Below, in pieces: positions 9,342-19,049 of a DNA stretch of 47,240 bases (positions within the stretch are counted from its first letter, which is position 1; each line of letters begins with the position of its first letter). A program made the translations under genes and the position numbers. Under the pieces are notes generated by a model. It saw nothing but the letters and a program-made list of their open reading frames with translations. It did no database searches and was not told the origin of the DNA. The DNA is taken from assembly GCA_937959395.1 (NCBI GenBank), contig CALGLR010000093.1:1-47240 (forward strand), written 5' to 3'. This stretch comes from an uncultured Flavobacteriaceae bacterium (GTDB lineage Bacteria > Bacteroidota > Bacteroidia > Flavobacteriales > Flavobacteriaceae).

Positions 9342-9501
9342 GAAGCCATTTAAATTTTTTGGATTATAACGAAAATTAGGAGTTTTGAGACAGTTTAGAG
9401 GCTTTTTTGAGTTGCATAGCTTTGCTACGGAAGGAAAAAAAGATTATAAAATGGCTAAAAAGAGCAATTTTTTAGCTAATTGAAAAAGTTTAAATGACTT
9501 C
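9342..9501 (+). repeat. dispersed inverted-end repeat, family 2, copy 2
   Basis: A diverged 160-bp copy. Its ends read GAAGCCATTTAAATTTTTTG and, complemented, GAAGTCATTTAAACTTTTTC. The central hairpin GCATAGC-TTT-GCTACGG is kept. It lies 29 bp beyond the stop of the FG-GAP lipoprotein gene and could act as its terminator. Confidence 0.7.
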
Positions 9502-9530
9502 ACTGTATAACTATCATATAATCACAATAG

Positions 9531-12500
9531 CTATTTCTCTAATTTAACAATTTCGATGAAGTCATTATTCTTTGCGACAATTATATGTTTCTTATTTCCT
9601 ATAGTAATTTCAGCTAAATCTTTAACATCACCTTTTAAAAACAAACCGCTTTCTTTTGGAGATAAGGCTTCAAAACCACCTTTACTATTACCCTTTAAAA
9701 ATAGTCCTAAACCAGCATCTGCTCTGGGTGTTTCTACTTCAGAGGCATAAAGATTCCCCCCTAATACAATATCTAAATGGCCATCTTTATTATAATCGTT
9801 TATAAGCATTTGATTAATTGGTGCAAATTGTGCTTCTACAGGTAATTTATGTTTTATAAATTTCCCGTCTTTATATTCTAAATACAAACTTGCAAACGAT
9901 TTTACTTGGTAATGAATTCCCTTTTTTAATTTTTTTTCATCATAAACCTCATCTAAAGTGGCTAATGAAAAATCGTCATAATTTTTAAATTTCTTTTTAA
10001 TTGAAGGCATTTGCTGAGAAGAACATTCTCTGCCTCTAACTGGATACTTCTTGCCTTCGTTATAATAACTTAAAACAATATCGTTACGGTTGTTACCATC
10101 AAAATCATTAAGATAAATATCGAATGTTTCATTTTCGCTGGCTTTGTATTTGTAATTCAAACCTAAATTCCCTGCTACTAAATCAAAATCGCCATCGTTA
10201 TCAAAATCTTCACTAGCGAGACTAAACCACCACCCTAAAGTATCTTCTAAACCTAAAGCTTTTGTAACTTCTTTAAACTTTCCTTTATTATTTTTAAATA
10301 CACGTATAGGCATCCATTCGCCAGTAATAAACAAATCGTCCCAACCATCTTTATCATAATCCATCCATTTAGAAGTGGTTACTAATCCTATTTTCTCAAG
10401 CTGGGGCAATATTTTTGGTGTGGCTTCAATAAACCGAGGAGAACCTTTAACACTTACATTTTCTAAAATATGGCTGTTTGCAGGAAATGGATAGTTACCA
10501 GGAACTAAGCGTCCGCTTACAAATAAATCTAAATCGCCATCTTTATCATAATCATTAGCAGATACTCTTCCACCACTTGTAAATAAACGTGGTAAAGCCT
10601 CTACACTTTTTATAAAATTTCCTTTACCATCGTTAACATATAAACGATCTTGAAGTTTGGGAGAACCAGATTTAAACTCATTCCCACCACTAACAATATA
10701 AAGATCGTTATCACCATCATTATCGGCATCGAAAATATGTGCATCCATATCTTCATATTGCCTATCATTTGCTAAAATTCTTGTTTTTTGTTGTTCAAAA
10801 GTTCCATCTATTTTTTGGTAAAATAATCCTCCAGGGTATTGGGTTGCTGCTCCTATATAAAAATCGTCTAAGCCATCACCATTTAAATCTCCAACCGCGA
10901 TTCCAGGACCAAATTGAGATGTTTTGTGAGGTAATAAAACTTCATATTTAAAATCATCATACCTGTTTTCTTTATGTTTATATAGCGCTAGAGTATCTTT
11001 TACTGTTTTAAATAGTGTTTGTTTTTCTATGCTATTGCTCGCTATAGTATTTACTATTGCATCTTTATAATTTAAAGTTAATCGTTGGTTGGCTTCTACA
11101 TTGTCTAATCGCTGTACTTTACCATTTGGCCAGATAACCTCTAACTCATTTATAGATGTGGCTTTCCCAAGTCCAAAATGCAACTCGGGAGCTACAGAAG
11201 ATTGAAAACCGCGACTTAAGGTTAGTTCTTGAATTTGAATTTGATCACCAATTTTTAATCGCACTTTGCTTCCTAGGCCAAATCTATTCTTGCGCGTTCC
11301 GTTTAGTTTAATCGTTAAATGATTATTTAATGCTGCGCTTGTATTTTCAAAAACCGAAGCTTCTTCATCTATATTATTGGTTACAATTTCTAAATCACCA
11401 TCATTATCTAAATCGACATAAACAGCACCATTAGAAAATCCTTTATGAGAAATCCCCCAATAGTCATTTGCTTTTTCAAAAGTTAAATCACCTTTATTTC
11501 GATACACATAATTATCTATAGGTTCAGAAGGGATACGAAGTGTTTTTGCTAAGAGACTGTCTTTGTTTTTCTTTTCACTTTTTAAGGCATTAAAATAATC
11601 TTTATTATTAATCTCTCTTCTGGTGCCATTAGAAATAAATAAATCTTTAAAACCATCATTATCCAAATCTGCAAACAATGGTGACCAACTCCAATCTGTA
11701 GAAGACAATCCTGCTAATCTAGAAATATCACTAAAATTAGGAATTCCATTTTCTACAGTACCAGAATTAATTTGCAATGTATTTTGCATAAATTGATACT
11801 GAAACCCTACTTTCTCTATATTATCGAACATTAATGGATCCATACTAGCCATATTTGCCTTAGAGCGTCTATTGGAAGCGGCATCCATATCCATTTGAAA
11901 AATATCTAAATGACCATCGTTATTAAAATCGGCTATATCCACGCCCATTCCATAAAAAGATGTGTGTTGAGTTGCTTCTTTTATTACGTTTCTAAATGTG
12001 CCATCTTGATTATTTATGTACATACAATCTGGCGTTGCAAAATCATTAGATACGTACATATCTGGCCAACCATCTTTATTAAGATCACTTACCGTAACAC
12101 TTAGTGACAAACTGTATAATTTCAAATTTGCGGCTTCTGTAACTTTTGTGAATTTACCGCCATCGTTTCTATAGAGATGGTCTGATTCTGTATCTCTAAC
12201 ACGATCCATTCTCATTTTGAAATTATAGCTATTATATTGAAAAGGAGTTATAGGGTAATTGGCTACATAAACATCTAAATCGCCATCTAAATCATAATCA
12301 AAAAAAGAGGCATCTACACTATTTCCTTTATCATTTAGTCCATATTTATTTGCCTGTTCTGTAAATGTAGAATCTCCATTATTGATATATAGTAAGTTTT
12401 CTTTACTTCCAGATTGCCCTGCAACGAGCACGTAAATATCTAAAAAGCCATCACCATTTACATCGGCCATTGTAGTACCTGTAAACCAACTATCATCACC

Positions 12501-12851
12501 TTCAATTTTAGATTTTTTTGTAATATCTTCAAATTGCAAATCTCCTTTGTTGAGATACAATTTATTATCTACCATATTACCTGTAAAAAACAAATCTATT
12601 AACCCGTCATTATTAATATCACCAGCAGAAACACCACCACCCATATATAAGTATGGATAGGTAAAATAATTAAGCGTATCGTTTTCGGTTAAGACATTTG
12701 AAAAGGATATTCCAGAATTTGCACTATCAAGCTTATTAAATATTTTAACAAACTCTTTTTTAGGATCCACATTAGATTGAATGATTTCTTTCTCTTCTTC
12801 TTTACAATTAAAAAGAACGATAAAAAAAAGCAGGCACCAAAAAGCTTTCAT
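9531..12851 (-). CDS. large FG-GAP/VCBS-repeat lipoprotein with ASPIC/UnbV domain
   Basis: This predicted surface-exposed lipoprotein has 1106 residues. The signal peptide ends in a lipobox around C16 (LFNC). At least a dozen calcium-binding FG-GAP/VCBS blade motifs of the type DxNxDGxxDL recur (DINNDGLIDLFF, DFNNDGHLDIF, DYNKDGHLDIVL), in two blocks at about residues 70-500 and 640-1060. These suggest two beta-propellers. Between them, near residues 513-580, is an ASPIC/UnbV domain (SRGFQSS, LHFGLG, VIWPNGKVQRL). Such proteins are commonly encoded next to SusC/SusD pairs in Bacteroidota, and a glycan- or protein-binding role is often assumed but unproven. A terminator at 12988-13016 separates it from susD, so it has its own promoter. 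CAAAAATA at 12883-12890 is a plausible minus-strand -7 box. Confidence 0.88.
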   Translation of the reverse strand: MKAFWCLLFFIVLFNCKEEEKEIIQSNVDPKKEFVKIFNKLDSANSGISFSNVLTENDTLNYFTYPYLYMGGGVSAGDINNDGLIDLFFTGNMVDNKLYLNKGDLQFEDITKKSKIEGDDSWFTGTTMADVNGDGFLDIYVLVAGQSGSKENLLYINNGDSTFTEQANKYGLNDKGNSVDASFFDYDLDGDLDVYVANYPITPFQYNSYNFKMRMDRVRDTESDHLYRNDGGKFTKVTEAANLKLYSLSLSVTVSDLNKDGWPDMYVSNDFATPDCMYINNQDGTFRNVIKEATQHTSFYGMGVDIADFNNDGHLDIFQMDMDAASNRRSKANMASMDPLMFDNIEKVGFQYQFMQNTLQINSGTVENGIPNFSDISRLAGLSSTDWSWSPLFADLDNDGFKDLFISNGTRREINNKDYFNALKSEKKNKDSLLAKTLRIPSEPIDNYVYRNKGDLTFEKANDYWGISHKGFSNGAVYVDLDNDGDLEIVTNNIDEEASVFENTSAALNNHLTIKLNGTRKNRFGLGSKVRLKIGDQIQIQELTLSRGFQSSVAPELHFGLGKATSINELEVIWPNGKVQRLDNVEANQRLTLNYKDAIVNTIASNSIEKQTLFKTVKDTLALYKHKENRYDDFKYEVLLPHKTSQFGPGIAVGDLNGDGLDDFYIGAATQYPGGLFYQKIDGTFEQQKTRILANDRQYEDMDAHIFDADNDGDNDLYIVSGGNEFKSGSPKLQDRLYVNDGKGNFIKSVEALPRLFTSGGRVSANDYDKDGDLDLFVSGRLVPGNYPFPANSHILENVSVKGSPRFIEATPKILPQLEKIGLVTTSKWMDYDKDGWDDLFITGEWMPIRVFKNNKGKFKEVTKALGLEDTLGWWFSLASEDFDNDGDFDLVAGNLGLNYKYKASENETFDIYLNDFDGNNRNDIVLSYYNEGKKYPVRGRECSSQQMPSIKKKFKNYDDFSLATLDEVYDEKKLKKGIHYQVKSFASLYLEYKDGKFIKHKLPVEAQFAPINQMLINDYNKDGHLDIVLGGNLYASEVETPRADAGLGLFLKGNSKGGFEALSPKESGLFLKGDVKDLAEITIGNKKHIIVAKNNDFIEIVKLEK

Positions 12852-12882
12852 TACTCTTTATTTTTTTAAGGATTTATAATAC

Positions 12883-12890
12883 CAAAAATA
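12883..12890 (-). promoter_or_regulatory. candidate -7 box for the FG-GAP lipoprotein gene
   Basis: Read on the minus strand this is TATTTTTG, matching TAnnTTTG. It lies 31 bp before the start codon, leaving a short leader. No TTG stands at the expected -33 distance, so the call is weak. Confidence 0.3.
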
Positions 12891-12987
12891 GTTTAAAATT
12901 TAATTGAATAAGAGCCCCTTTACCTATATTCTTTATTAAGATAACAAGATAAAGCTCTTTTGTTTTTTTTAGCAAAAAAAAATCATA

Positions 12988-13016
12988 AAAAAACAGGGGA
13001 ATATCCCCTGTTTTTT
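12988..13016 (-). terminator. intrinsic terminator of the susC-susD operon
   Basis: A 12-bp stem (AAAAAACAGGGG with its complement) closes on AATAT, with a T tract at the exit on the minus strand. It starts 25 bp beyond the SusD stop codon and insulates the operon from the FG-GAP gene. The A/T symmetry would let it work from both sides. Confidence 0.85.
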
Positions 13017-13040
13017 ATCTAATAAACAAACATCCAATTA

Positions 13041-14579
13041 TTAATACCCAGAGTTTTGATCTCCAGAATTAATATTTGGATTAGTATCTATTTCTCCTTG
13101 AGGTATTGGCATATATCTATGAACTGAAGGATTGTATGGTCTTGGTTGACCTTCATTTCCTGTACTATCATTATCGTCATAAGTGGTTAACTCTGTGGCA
13201 TCTAAACCCCAGCGTACTAAGTCATCAAAACGATGTTGTTCAGCACACAACTCTACCATACGCTCATGAACAACGGCTTTAAACACACCATCATTGGTAG
13301 CAACAGGATATCCTCTTAAATCCATTTCTGCCGAGCCATATAAAGGCAAGTTAAAACGGTTACGTATTTCGTTTAAGTAAAATACAGCTCCTGGCTCAGT
13401 AGTTCCTATATTACCAAGTCCTAAAGCAACTTCAGCTTGCATTAAAACAACATCAGCATAACGAAGGAAACGCGTATTTGTAGTTCCCTCAGGCACCGTT
13501 GCTTCATTTTCATACAATTGAGAAAATTTATACCAAATATCACCGTTTCCGTTAGTATAAATATTTCCTGGCCCATAAGAATCGCCATCTTCTAAAATGG
13601 CTATTGCTTTTCTAGGGTCATCTACTTCAAATTCATCAATCATTTTTTTCGATGGTCTTAAATTACCCCATCCCGAATACTCTTGAGCATGAAATGTAAT
13701 TTCTGCAGTTCCTTGCCCAGTTCCAGTCCATGTATCTGCAGGATTATTATCTGCTGTAAAAGAAACCTCGAATAAAGATTCGTCATTATATTCTCCGGCA
13801 TTATTAAAATTATCCTCGTAATCTGCAGCAGGTAATAAACTATATCCTGTAATTTGGTCGAATGCCATTTTTGCCATAGCATAATTCTCTTTATGCAAAT
13901 ACACTTTACCTAGCATCCCTAATGCAGCACCTTTAGTGGCTCTTCCGTTATTAGTTTGATCTTTAGTAAACAATAATTGAGAAGCAATTGTAAAATCATT
14001 GATAATTAATTCATAGATTACATCTTCACTAGCTCTAGCCTGCCCTATATTATCTTCAAATATGTGAATTGGAACTCCTCCATATCTTTTAACTAACAAA
14101 TAATAGAATAATCCTCTCATGAAATGAGCTTCACCTATCGCATTATTTGCATCATCTTCTGTATAATTTGTTGTAGAAATCTGAAGGTTAGCTTGAATGG
14201 TAGATAAACTTACTTCACTCAAAATAAAGTTAGCTTTAGCAATCCCATTATAACATTGCGACCAATACGCACCAGTTTGTTGTAGAGTTGATGACATATT
14301 AAACTGATAAGAAGGTAGAAAATTTTCATCACTTGAAGCTACCATTTCATCTGAAAAAGAATCTGGCAATATGTACGCATATCTTTGATACAAACCTTGT
14401 GTTTGAAGATGCGCATATAATGATGCAGATGCAGATTCTAATTGTTTTTTTGTTTCAAAAAAGGTTTCGGGTAGAATCCCATTTTTATCAACTACTGTAA
14501 CATCATCATCACATGAAACAAAGGAAATTATTGTTAACAATCCGATTAATGTTATGAATTTTAGATTATTTTTTTTCAT
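13041..14579 (-). CDS. susD: SusD/RagB-family nutrient-binding outer-membrane lipoprotein
   Basis: This glycan-binding surface lipoprotein caps a SusC transporter. I take the fourth codon (ATG at 14579) as the start because the peptide from there is a clean lipoprotein signal ending in SFVSC. An ATG three codons upstream also exists. SusD features are the N-terminal helical segments with TPR-like repeats, the GEAHFMRGLFYYLLVKRYGG motif near residue 155, RFLRYADVVLMQAEV near residue 375, and the C-terminal HERMVELCAEQHRFDDLVRWG signature. The length of about 512 residues is normal for the family. It directly follows susC in one operon and is closed by the hairpin at 12988-13016. The substrate cannot be read from sequence. 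The GH3 and gluconate genes nearby suggest beta-glucoside oligosaccharides. Confidence 0.93.
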   Translation of the reverse strand: MKKNNLKFITLIGLLTIISFVSCDDDVTVVDKNGILPETFFETKKQLESASASLYAHLQTQGLYQRYAYILPDSFSDEMVASSDENFLPSYQFNMSSTLQQTGAYWSQCYNGIAKANFILSEVSLSTIQANLQISTTNYTEDDANNAIGEAHFMRGLFYYLLVKRYGGVPIHIFEDNIGQARASEDVIYELIINDFTIASQLLFTKDQTNNGRATKGAALGMLGKVYLHKENYAMAKMAFDQITGYSLLPAADYEDNFNNAGEYNDESLFEVSFTADNNPADTWTGTGQGTAEITFHAQEYSGWGNLRPSKKMIDEFEVDDPRKAIAILEDGDSYGPGNIYTNGNGDIWYKFSQLYENEATVPEGTTNTRFLRYADVVLMQAEVALGLGNIGTTEPGAVFYLNEIRNRFNLPLYGSAEMDLRGYPVATNDGVFKAVVHERMVELCAEQHRFDDLVRWGLDATELTTYDDNDSTGNEGQPRPYNPSVHRYMPIPQGEIDTNPNINSGDQNSGY

Positions 14580-14591
14580 AATATGCATTTT

Positions 14592-17500
14592 TTAAAATTC
14601 TATTTGTAATCCAGCTAGTATTGTTCTTGGCTGTGGTCCTCTACCTCTATCAATATTAAGGCCTTCAATATTTCCATTTGCATTGTAATAAGGCTCTATT
14701 TCTGGATCTAACCCACTATATTTTGTTATTGTAAATAAGTTTTGTGATTGTGCATATACTCTAATTTTTGATAATGCGCCATTAAATACCGATTTCAGCT
14801 CTTTGTCGAATGTATATCCTAAAGATAAGTTTTTTAAACGAGCATAAGAAGCATCTTCAATATAACGTGATGATATTTCATTATTATCATTCACACCAAA
14901 TCTAAATCTAGGAACATTAGTAACATCTCCTGGGTTTTGCCATCTATTTAATACTTCTACACCTCTATTTAAGACAATTTGCTGCGATTCTAAATTATAG
15001 ACATTCCCATTAAAGGCATCAACACCCTGAACACCTGTAAGCAAAAATGAAAGATCAAACTTTTTATAATTAAAGCCTAAATTTATTGTGTACGTAAAAT
15101 CTGGGTTAGGATCTCCAATAATAACACGGTCTTCATCAGTAATATCTCCATCTCCATTAATATCTCTATATTTAGCATCTCCTTCTTGTACTACATATGA
15201 TGCACCCGAATTAGGATCTAGGTTATCTGCACCCAAGTCATCAATAATATCTTGATTTGTAGAATACACACCATCAAATATAAAACCATAAAAATGATAT
15301 GCAGATTCTCCTACTGCAAGCCTACTTACTTGAGTTGCTCTAGGCACAAAGTTAGCTCTAAAAATCTCATCGGCATTACCAATTACATCTACGACATTAT
15401 CTGCTTTAGTAAGGTTTGCCCATGCATTCCACTGGAAATCGCCTTCATAATCATTGAATCCTAAGGTAAACTCTAATCCATCGGTAGTAATATCTGCTGC
15501 ATTTACAGAAATAGATCCTCCAGTATTATTTCCACCAGGAATCCCAACTGATCCTGGAGCTACTTGTCGTATTAATAAATCATTGTTTTTATTATTAAAA
15601 TAATCAAAAGAGAAAGTTAATTTATCATACCATAACCCTAAATCAAATCCAAAATTTTGTTTAATACTCTTTTCCCATGTTAAATCTAAATTTGTAGCAC
15701 CGCCAGGAGCAGTTCCTAGAACTAAACCACCGTCTAAAGGAAAGTTAAATATTGACTCTAATAGTGATCTGTATGAATTTCTAGGTATTTGATTATTCCC
15801 AGTTTCACCATAACTCCCTCTTAACTTTAAATTCGTAAACACCTCATTGTTTTCTAAAAATGCTTCTTTAGATACTACCCAACCTAACGATGCTGCTGAA
15901 AAAGTACCTGTTTGTTTTCCTGGTGCAAATCTTGATGATTTATCACTACGTATAGAAGCTGATAATAAATATTTACTACCAAAATTATAGTTTAATCGCC
16001 CTAAATAAGATATTAAATTTTCTTCCTCTAAAACACTAACAGTTGAAGCCCCACTTGATACCAAAATAGGTACTTGAGACGATACTGCATTAATACTAGC
16101 TCCTGTAACCGATTCAAAATTTGTTTTTTGGCGCTCGGACACTACAGTAACATTGAAGTTATGTTTTTCTGCGAATGTTTTATTGTAAGAGAGTGAATTT
16201 GTGAAAATAGTAGACACATTATCTGTTCTAGTTTTAGATACATTTGTATCTGGTTTATTAAATTGCCCACCCTCATCGTAAGCTCTTAATATCAAATCTT
16301 GATTTACAAAAAAGGCATCTAAACCCAATTGAGATCTAAATGTTAAGCCCTCAAACAACTCATACTCCCCATATAGAGAACCTATAGCTGTTGTTGTTTT
16401 TGTTAAATTATCATCAGAATCTTGAACACGAATTTGGTTTCTTGAATTATTTGCATCAGCCTGTGTAGAACCAGAAAATGTCCCATCTGGGTTTCTTACT
16501 CTTGTATATGGAGCCGAAGATAAAATATTAAACAATGGCTCTCTTCCATCACTTAATTGTGGTGCGACTCTATTAGAAAACCCTAAACCAAAAGTTTCTC
16601 CCATTCTGAATTTATCAGTAATGTTAAATTCACTATTGGCATTAAAAGTTTGTCTTTTAAACTTCGTATCAATATAGATACCTTCTTGATCGAAATGTGA
16701 AGCGCCAAAGCTAAATGTTCCTGTATCACTTCCTCCAGATGCGCTAAAATCATAGTTAGTAATTGGAGCCGTTCTAAACAGTTCGTCTTGCCAATCCGTT
16801 TCAACGCCATTTCCATTAAAATTAGGATCATCATTAACGACATCTATAGTCGTTCCTCCACCATCTGTCTGAGCATTAATTTCTTTTATATACTGAACAT
16901 ATTGTTCAGTATTTAACAAATCATATCGCTTGTTAGAGTTCTGTAAACCTGTGTAAGAACTCGCTTTAAATTTAGTTTTTCCAGCCTGTCCTTTTTCTGT
17001 TGTTATGATTACAACACCGTTAGATCCCCTTGATCCATATATTGCAGCAGCAGCAGCATCCTTTAATACATCTATCTTTTTAATAGATCCTGGGTTTATA
17101 TTATTTAAACTATTGGTAAAAACACCATCTATTACGTACAAAGGATCTCCATTACCAAAAGTACTTAAGCCTCTAATTCTAACACCTGTTTTACCTCCTG
17201 GCGACCCATTATTAATAACTGTAACTCCGGCTGCACGTCCTTGAAGTGTTTGCCCAATATCTGCGGCGGGTATTTCCTTTAAATCGCTGCCGCTTACAGT
17301 AGAAATTGCTGTTGTTACATCAGATCTTTTTTGAGTTCCGTATCCTATTACGACAACCTCATCTAATTGACTAGCGTCTTCTTCCAGTGTGATATTTATT
17401 TGAGCTTGCCCTTCATATATCGCCTCTTTTGAAGTGTAGCCTAAAAAGCTGTAAATAATTGTTGCTCCTGAGCTTACATTATTTAAAGTATAATTACCGT

Positions 17501-17666
17501 CAAAATCAGCAGTTGTACCATTGCTTGTTCCTTTTATGATTACATTTGCTCCTATTAAAGGACCACTAGTATCTGATACTACACCAGAAATAGTCTGAGC
17601 ATACAACCCAGTACTAAATACTAATGTGTAAAGGAAAATAAAATTCTTGTTTAGATAGTTTTTCAT
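14592..17666 (-). CDS. susC: SusC/RagA-family TonB-linked outer-membrane transporter
   Basis: A 1024-residue TonB-dependent outer-membrane channel that imports oligosaccharides together with the SusD lid. Residues 1-23 are a signal peptide. Residues 25-105 are the CarboxypepD_reg-like beta-sandwich typical of SusC (ISGVVSDTSGPLIGANVIIKG). The plug follows, with DEVVVIGYGTQKRSDVTTA, GVRIRGLSTFGNGDPLYVID and AAAAIYGSRGSNGVVIITT. The rest is beta-barrel, ending in the terminal aromatic LAGLQIEF. It is the first gene of the susCD operon. The 217-bp divergent region to the AraC-type regulator should hold the operator. The nearest -7-like box there is TAAATTTG on the minus strand at 17789-17796, without a matching -33. 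Confidence 0.95.
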   Translation of the reverse strand: MKNYLNKNFIFLYTLVFSTGLYAQTISGVVSDTSGPLIGANVIIKGTSNGTTADFDGNYTLNNVSSGATIIYSFLGYTSKEAIYEGQAQINITLEEDASQLDEVVVIGYGTQKRSDVTTAISTVSGSDLKEIPAADIGQTLQGRAAGVTVINNGSPGGKTGVRIRGLSTFGNGDPLYVIDGVFTNSLNNINPGSIKKIDVLKDAAAAAIYGSRGSNGVVIITTEKGQAGKTKFKASSYTGLQNSNKRYDLLNTEQYVQYIKEINAQTDGGGTTIDVVNDDPNFNGNGVETDWQDELFRTAPITNYDFSASGGSDTGTFSFGASHFDQEGIYIDTKFKRQTFNANSEFNITDKFRMGETFGLGFSNRVAPQLSDGREPLFNILSSAPYTRVRNPDGTFSGSTQADANNSRNQIRVQDSDDNLTKTTTAIGSLYGEYELFEGLTFRSQLGLDAFFVNQDLILRAYDEGGQFNKPDTNVSKTRTDNVSTIFTNSLSYNKTFAEKHNFNVTVVSERQKTNFESVTGASINAVSSQVPILVSSGASTVSVLEEENLISYLGRLNYNFGSKYLLSASIRSDKSSRFAPGKQTGTFSAASLGWVVSKEAFLENNEVFTNLKLRGSYGETGNNQIPRNSYRSLLESIFNFPLDGGLVLGTAPGGATNLDLTWEKSIKQNFGFDLGLWYDKLTFSFDYFNNKNNDLLIRQVAPGSVGIPGGNNTGGSISVNAADITTDGLEFTLGFNDYEGDFQWNAWANLTKADNVVDVIGNADEIFRANFVPRATQVSRLAVGESAYHFYGFIFDGVYSTNQDIIDDLGADNLDPNSGASYVVQEGDAKYRDINGDGDITDEDRVIIGDPNPDFTYTINLGFNYKKFDLSFLLTGVQGVDAFNGNVYNLESQQIVLNRGVEVLNRWQNPGDVTNVPRFRFGVNDNNEISSRYIEDASYARLKNLSLGYTFDKELKSVFNGALSKIRVYAQSQNLFTITKYSGLDPEIEPYYNANGNIEGLNIDRGRGPQPRTILAGLQIEF

Positions 17667-17883
17667 TGGTATGTTAAAATTTATTTAGTCTTCAAAAAGT
17701 TTACTAAAAAGCTAATGAATTAACAATTCTATCATTGGGGAGGTTTGCATATTAACACAATTCATAAAACTATTAAATATGCTTAGAACAAATTTAATCG
17801 CGATTATTGCATATAAATAGTATGATTTTATCAAATGTTAATATATTTATATCATAATTTAAAATACTAAAAAAATAATTGCC

Positions 17884-18756
17884 ATGAACGACAATATACA
17901 CAGAGAGATTACTCAACTTACTCCAGAAGATAGTTTTTTAGTATATGACAGAGTAAAAGATGATTTCGATTTCCCAATTCATTTTCACCCAGAATACGAA
18001 TTAAACTTTATTCAAAACGGAACTGGTGTTAGACGAATTATTGGAGATCACATGGAAGAAATCGCAGACTACGAATTAGTATTAGTAGGACCAAATCTTG
18101 TTCATGGTTGGGAATTACACAATTGTACAAATAAACAGATACATGAAATTACAATTCATGTTAATAACGATTTATTAGATGATAAACTATTAAACAGGAA
18201 AATTTTCAAGCCTATAAAAGATATGTTCACAAGATCTAATCACGGGATCTTATTCTCTAAAAAAACAGCTAAAGAAATCACTCCAAGACTTAATCACTTA
18301 TCTAAAATTCAAGGTATTGATTACTATTTAGAGTTTGTCTCTATTCTTTATGATTTATCTAACTCAAGAAATCAACGCATGCTTTCTACTTCATTTTCTC
18401 CTAAAAGTGATTTTGAAAATAGCACTAAAATAAAAAAGGTATACGATTACATTCAACAAAATTATAGCAACAAAATATCTTTAACAGAAATCTCTGAACT
18501 CGTAAATATGAGCCCAGTATCATTTAATAGGTTTATTAAAAACAGAACTGGAAAAACGTTTGTAATTTATGTAAACAATACTCGAATTAGTAAAGCCACT
18601 AGATTACTTCTCGAATCAGATTTAAGCATTGGAGAAATAAGTTTTAAATGTGGATTTAATAATATTGCAAATTTTAATCGTATTTTTAAAAGAGCTAAAA
18701 ATTGTACACCTAGCGAGTACAGAAATGAATTTGTTGGTATTAAAAGAGTTCTTTAA
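17884..18756 (+). CDS. AraC-family transcriptional regulator with cupin sensor domain
   Basis: A one-component regulator of 290 residues. Residues 15-110 form an AraC-type cupin ligand-binding domain, with the FHPEYELNFIQNGTGVR pattern resembling the arabinose-binding fold. Residues 185-285 carry two helix-turn-helix units: KISLTEISELVNMSPVSFNR, and LSIGEISFKCGFNNIANFNRIFKR with the usual C-terminal TPSEYR. It is divergent from susC and upstream of a GH3 gene on its own strand, so it most likely controls the susCD promoter in response to a sugar. Flavobacterial sugar loci more often use hybrid two-component or SusR-type sensors, so a soluble AraC points to a cytoplasmic mono- or disaccharide signal. 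Confidence 0.9.
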   Translation: MNDNIHREITQLTPEDSFLVYDRVKDDFDFPIHFHPEYELNFIQNGTGVRRIIGDHMEEIADYELVLVGPNLVHGWELHNCTNKQIHEITIHVNNDLLDDKLLNRKIFKPIKDMFTRSNHGILFSKKTAKEITPRLNHLSKIQGIDYYLEFVSILYDLSNSRNQRMLSTSFSPKSDFENSTKIKKVYDYIQQNYSNKISLTEISELVNMSPVSFNRFIKNRTGKTFVIYVNNTRISKATRLLLESDLSIGEISFKCGFNNIANFNRIFKRAKNCTPSEYRNEFVGIKRVL

Positions 18757-19049
18757 ATTATTATATGTTGATATAAAAAAAACACGCTACTTATACAATT
18801 CTATCAAAAAAATCTTAAAAATGTTAAATAATACCACTATTTGACTATTTAAGTTAATCACTCGAGCTTTCTTTTTTATAATTTTGTTATAACCATTTGA
18901 ATCTATTAATAAGTGTTTAAATTCTTAGCAAAATAATATTTCTTCACTTCAATAACATAGATCATTTTTTTAATAAACTACTAAAACAACCATATTTAGT
19001 TTCAAATTTATCGTACAAAAAATTAGTTTGATAAATAATAAATATAATT

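Larger units (their letters stand above)
8847..9530. other. gene-free region holding several repeat fragments
   Basis: These 684 bp contain no gene I can support. They hold three different repeat pieces end to end: a solitary element end at 9056-9073, family 1 copy B (9076-9264) and family 2 copy 2 (9342-9501). The first 200 bp must carry the NYN gene promoter, which I cannot pin down. Confidence 0.6.

Noticed and set aside
15252-17244. Open frames of 70-86 codons within susC, antisense or in another frame on the same strand
   Set aside because: They lie entirely inside a well-supported gene, show no protein-like motif and follow from the codon bias of the real frame.
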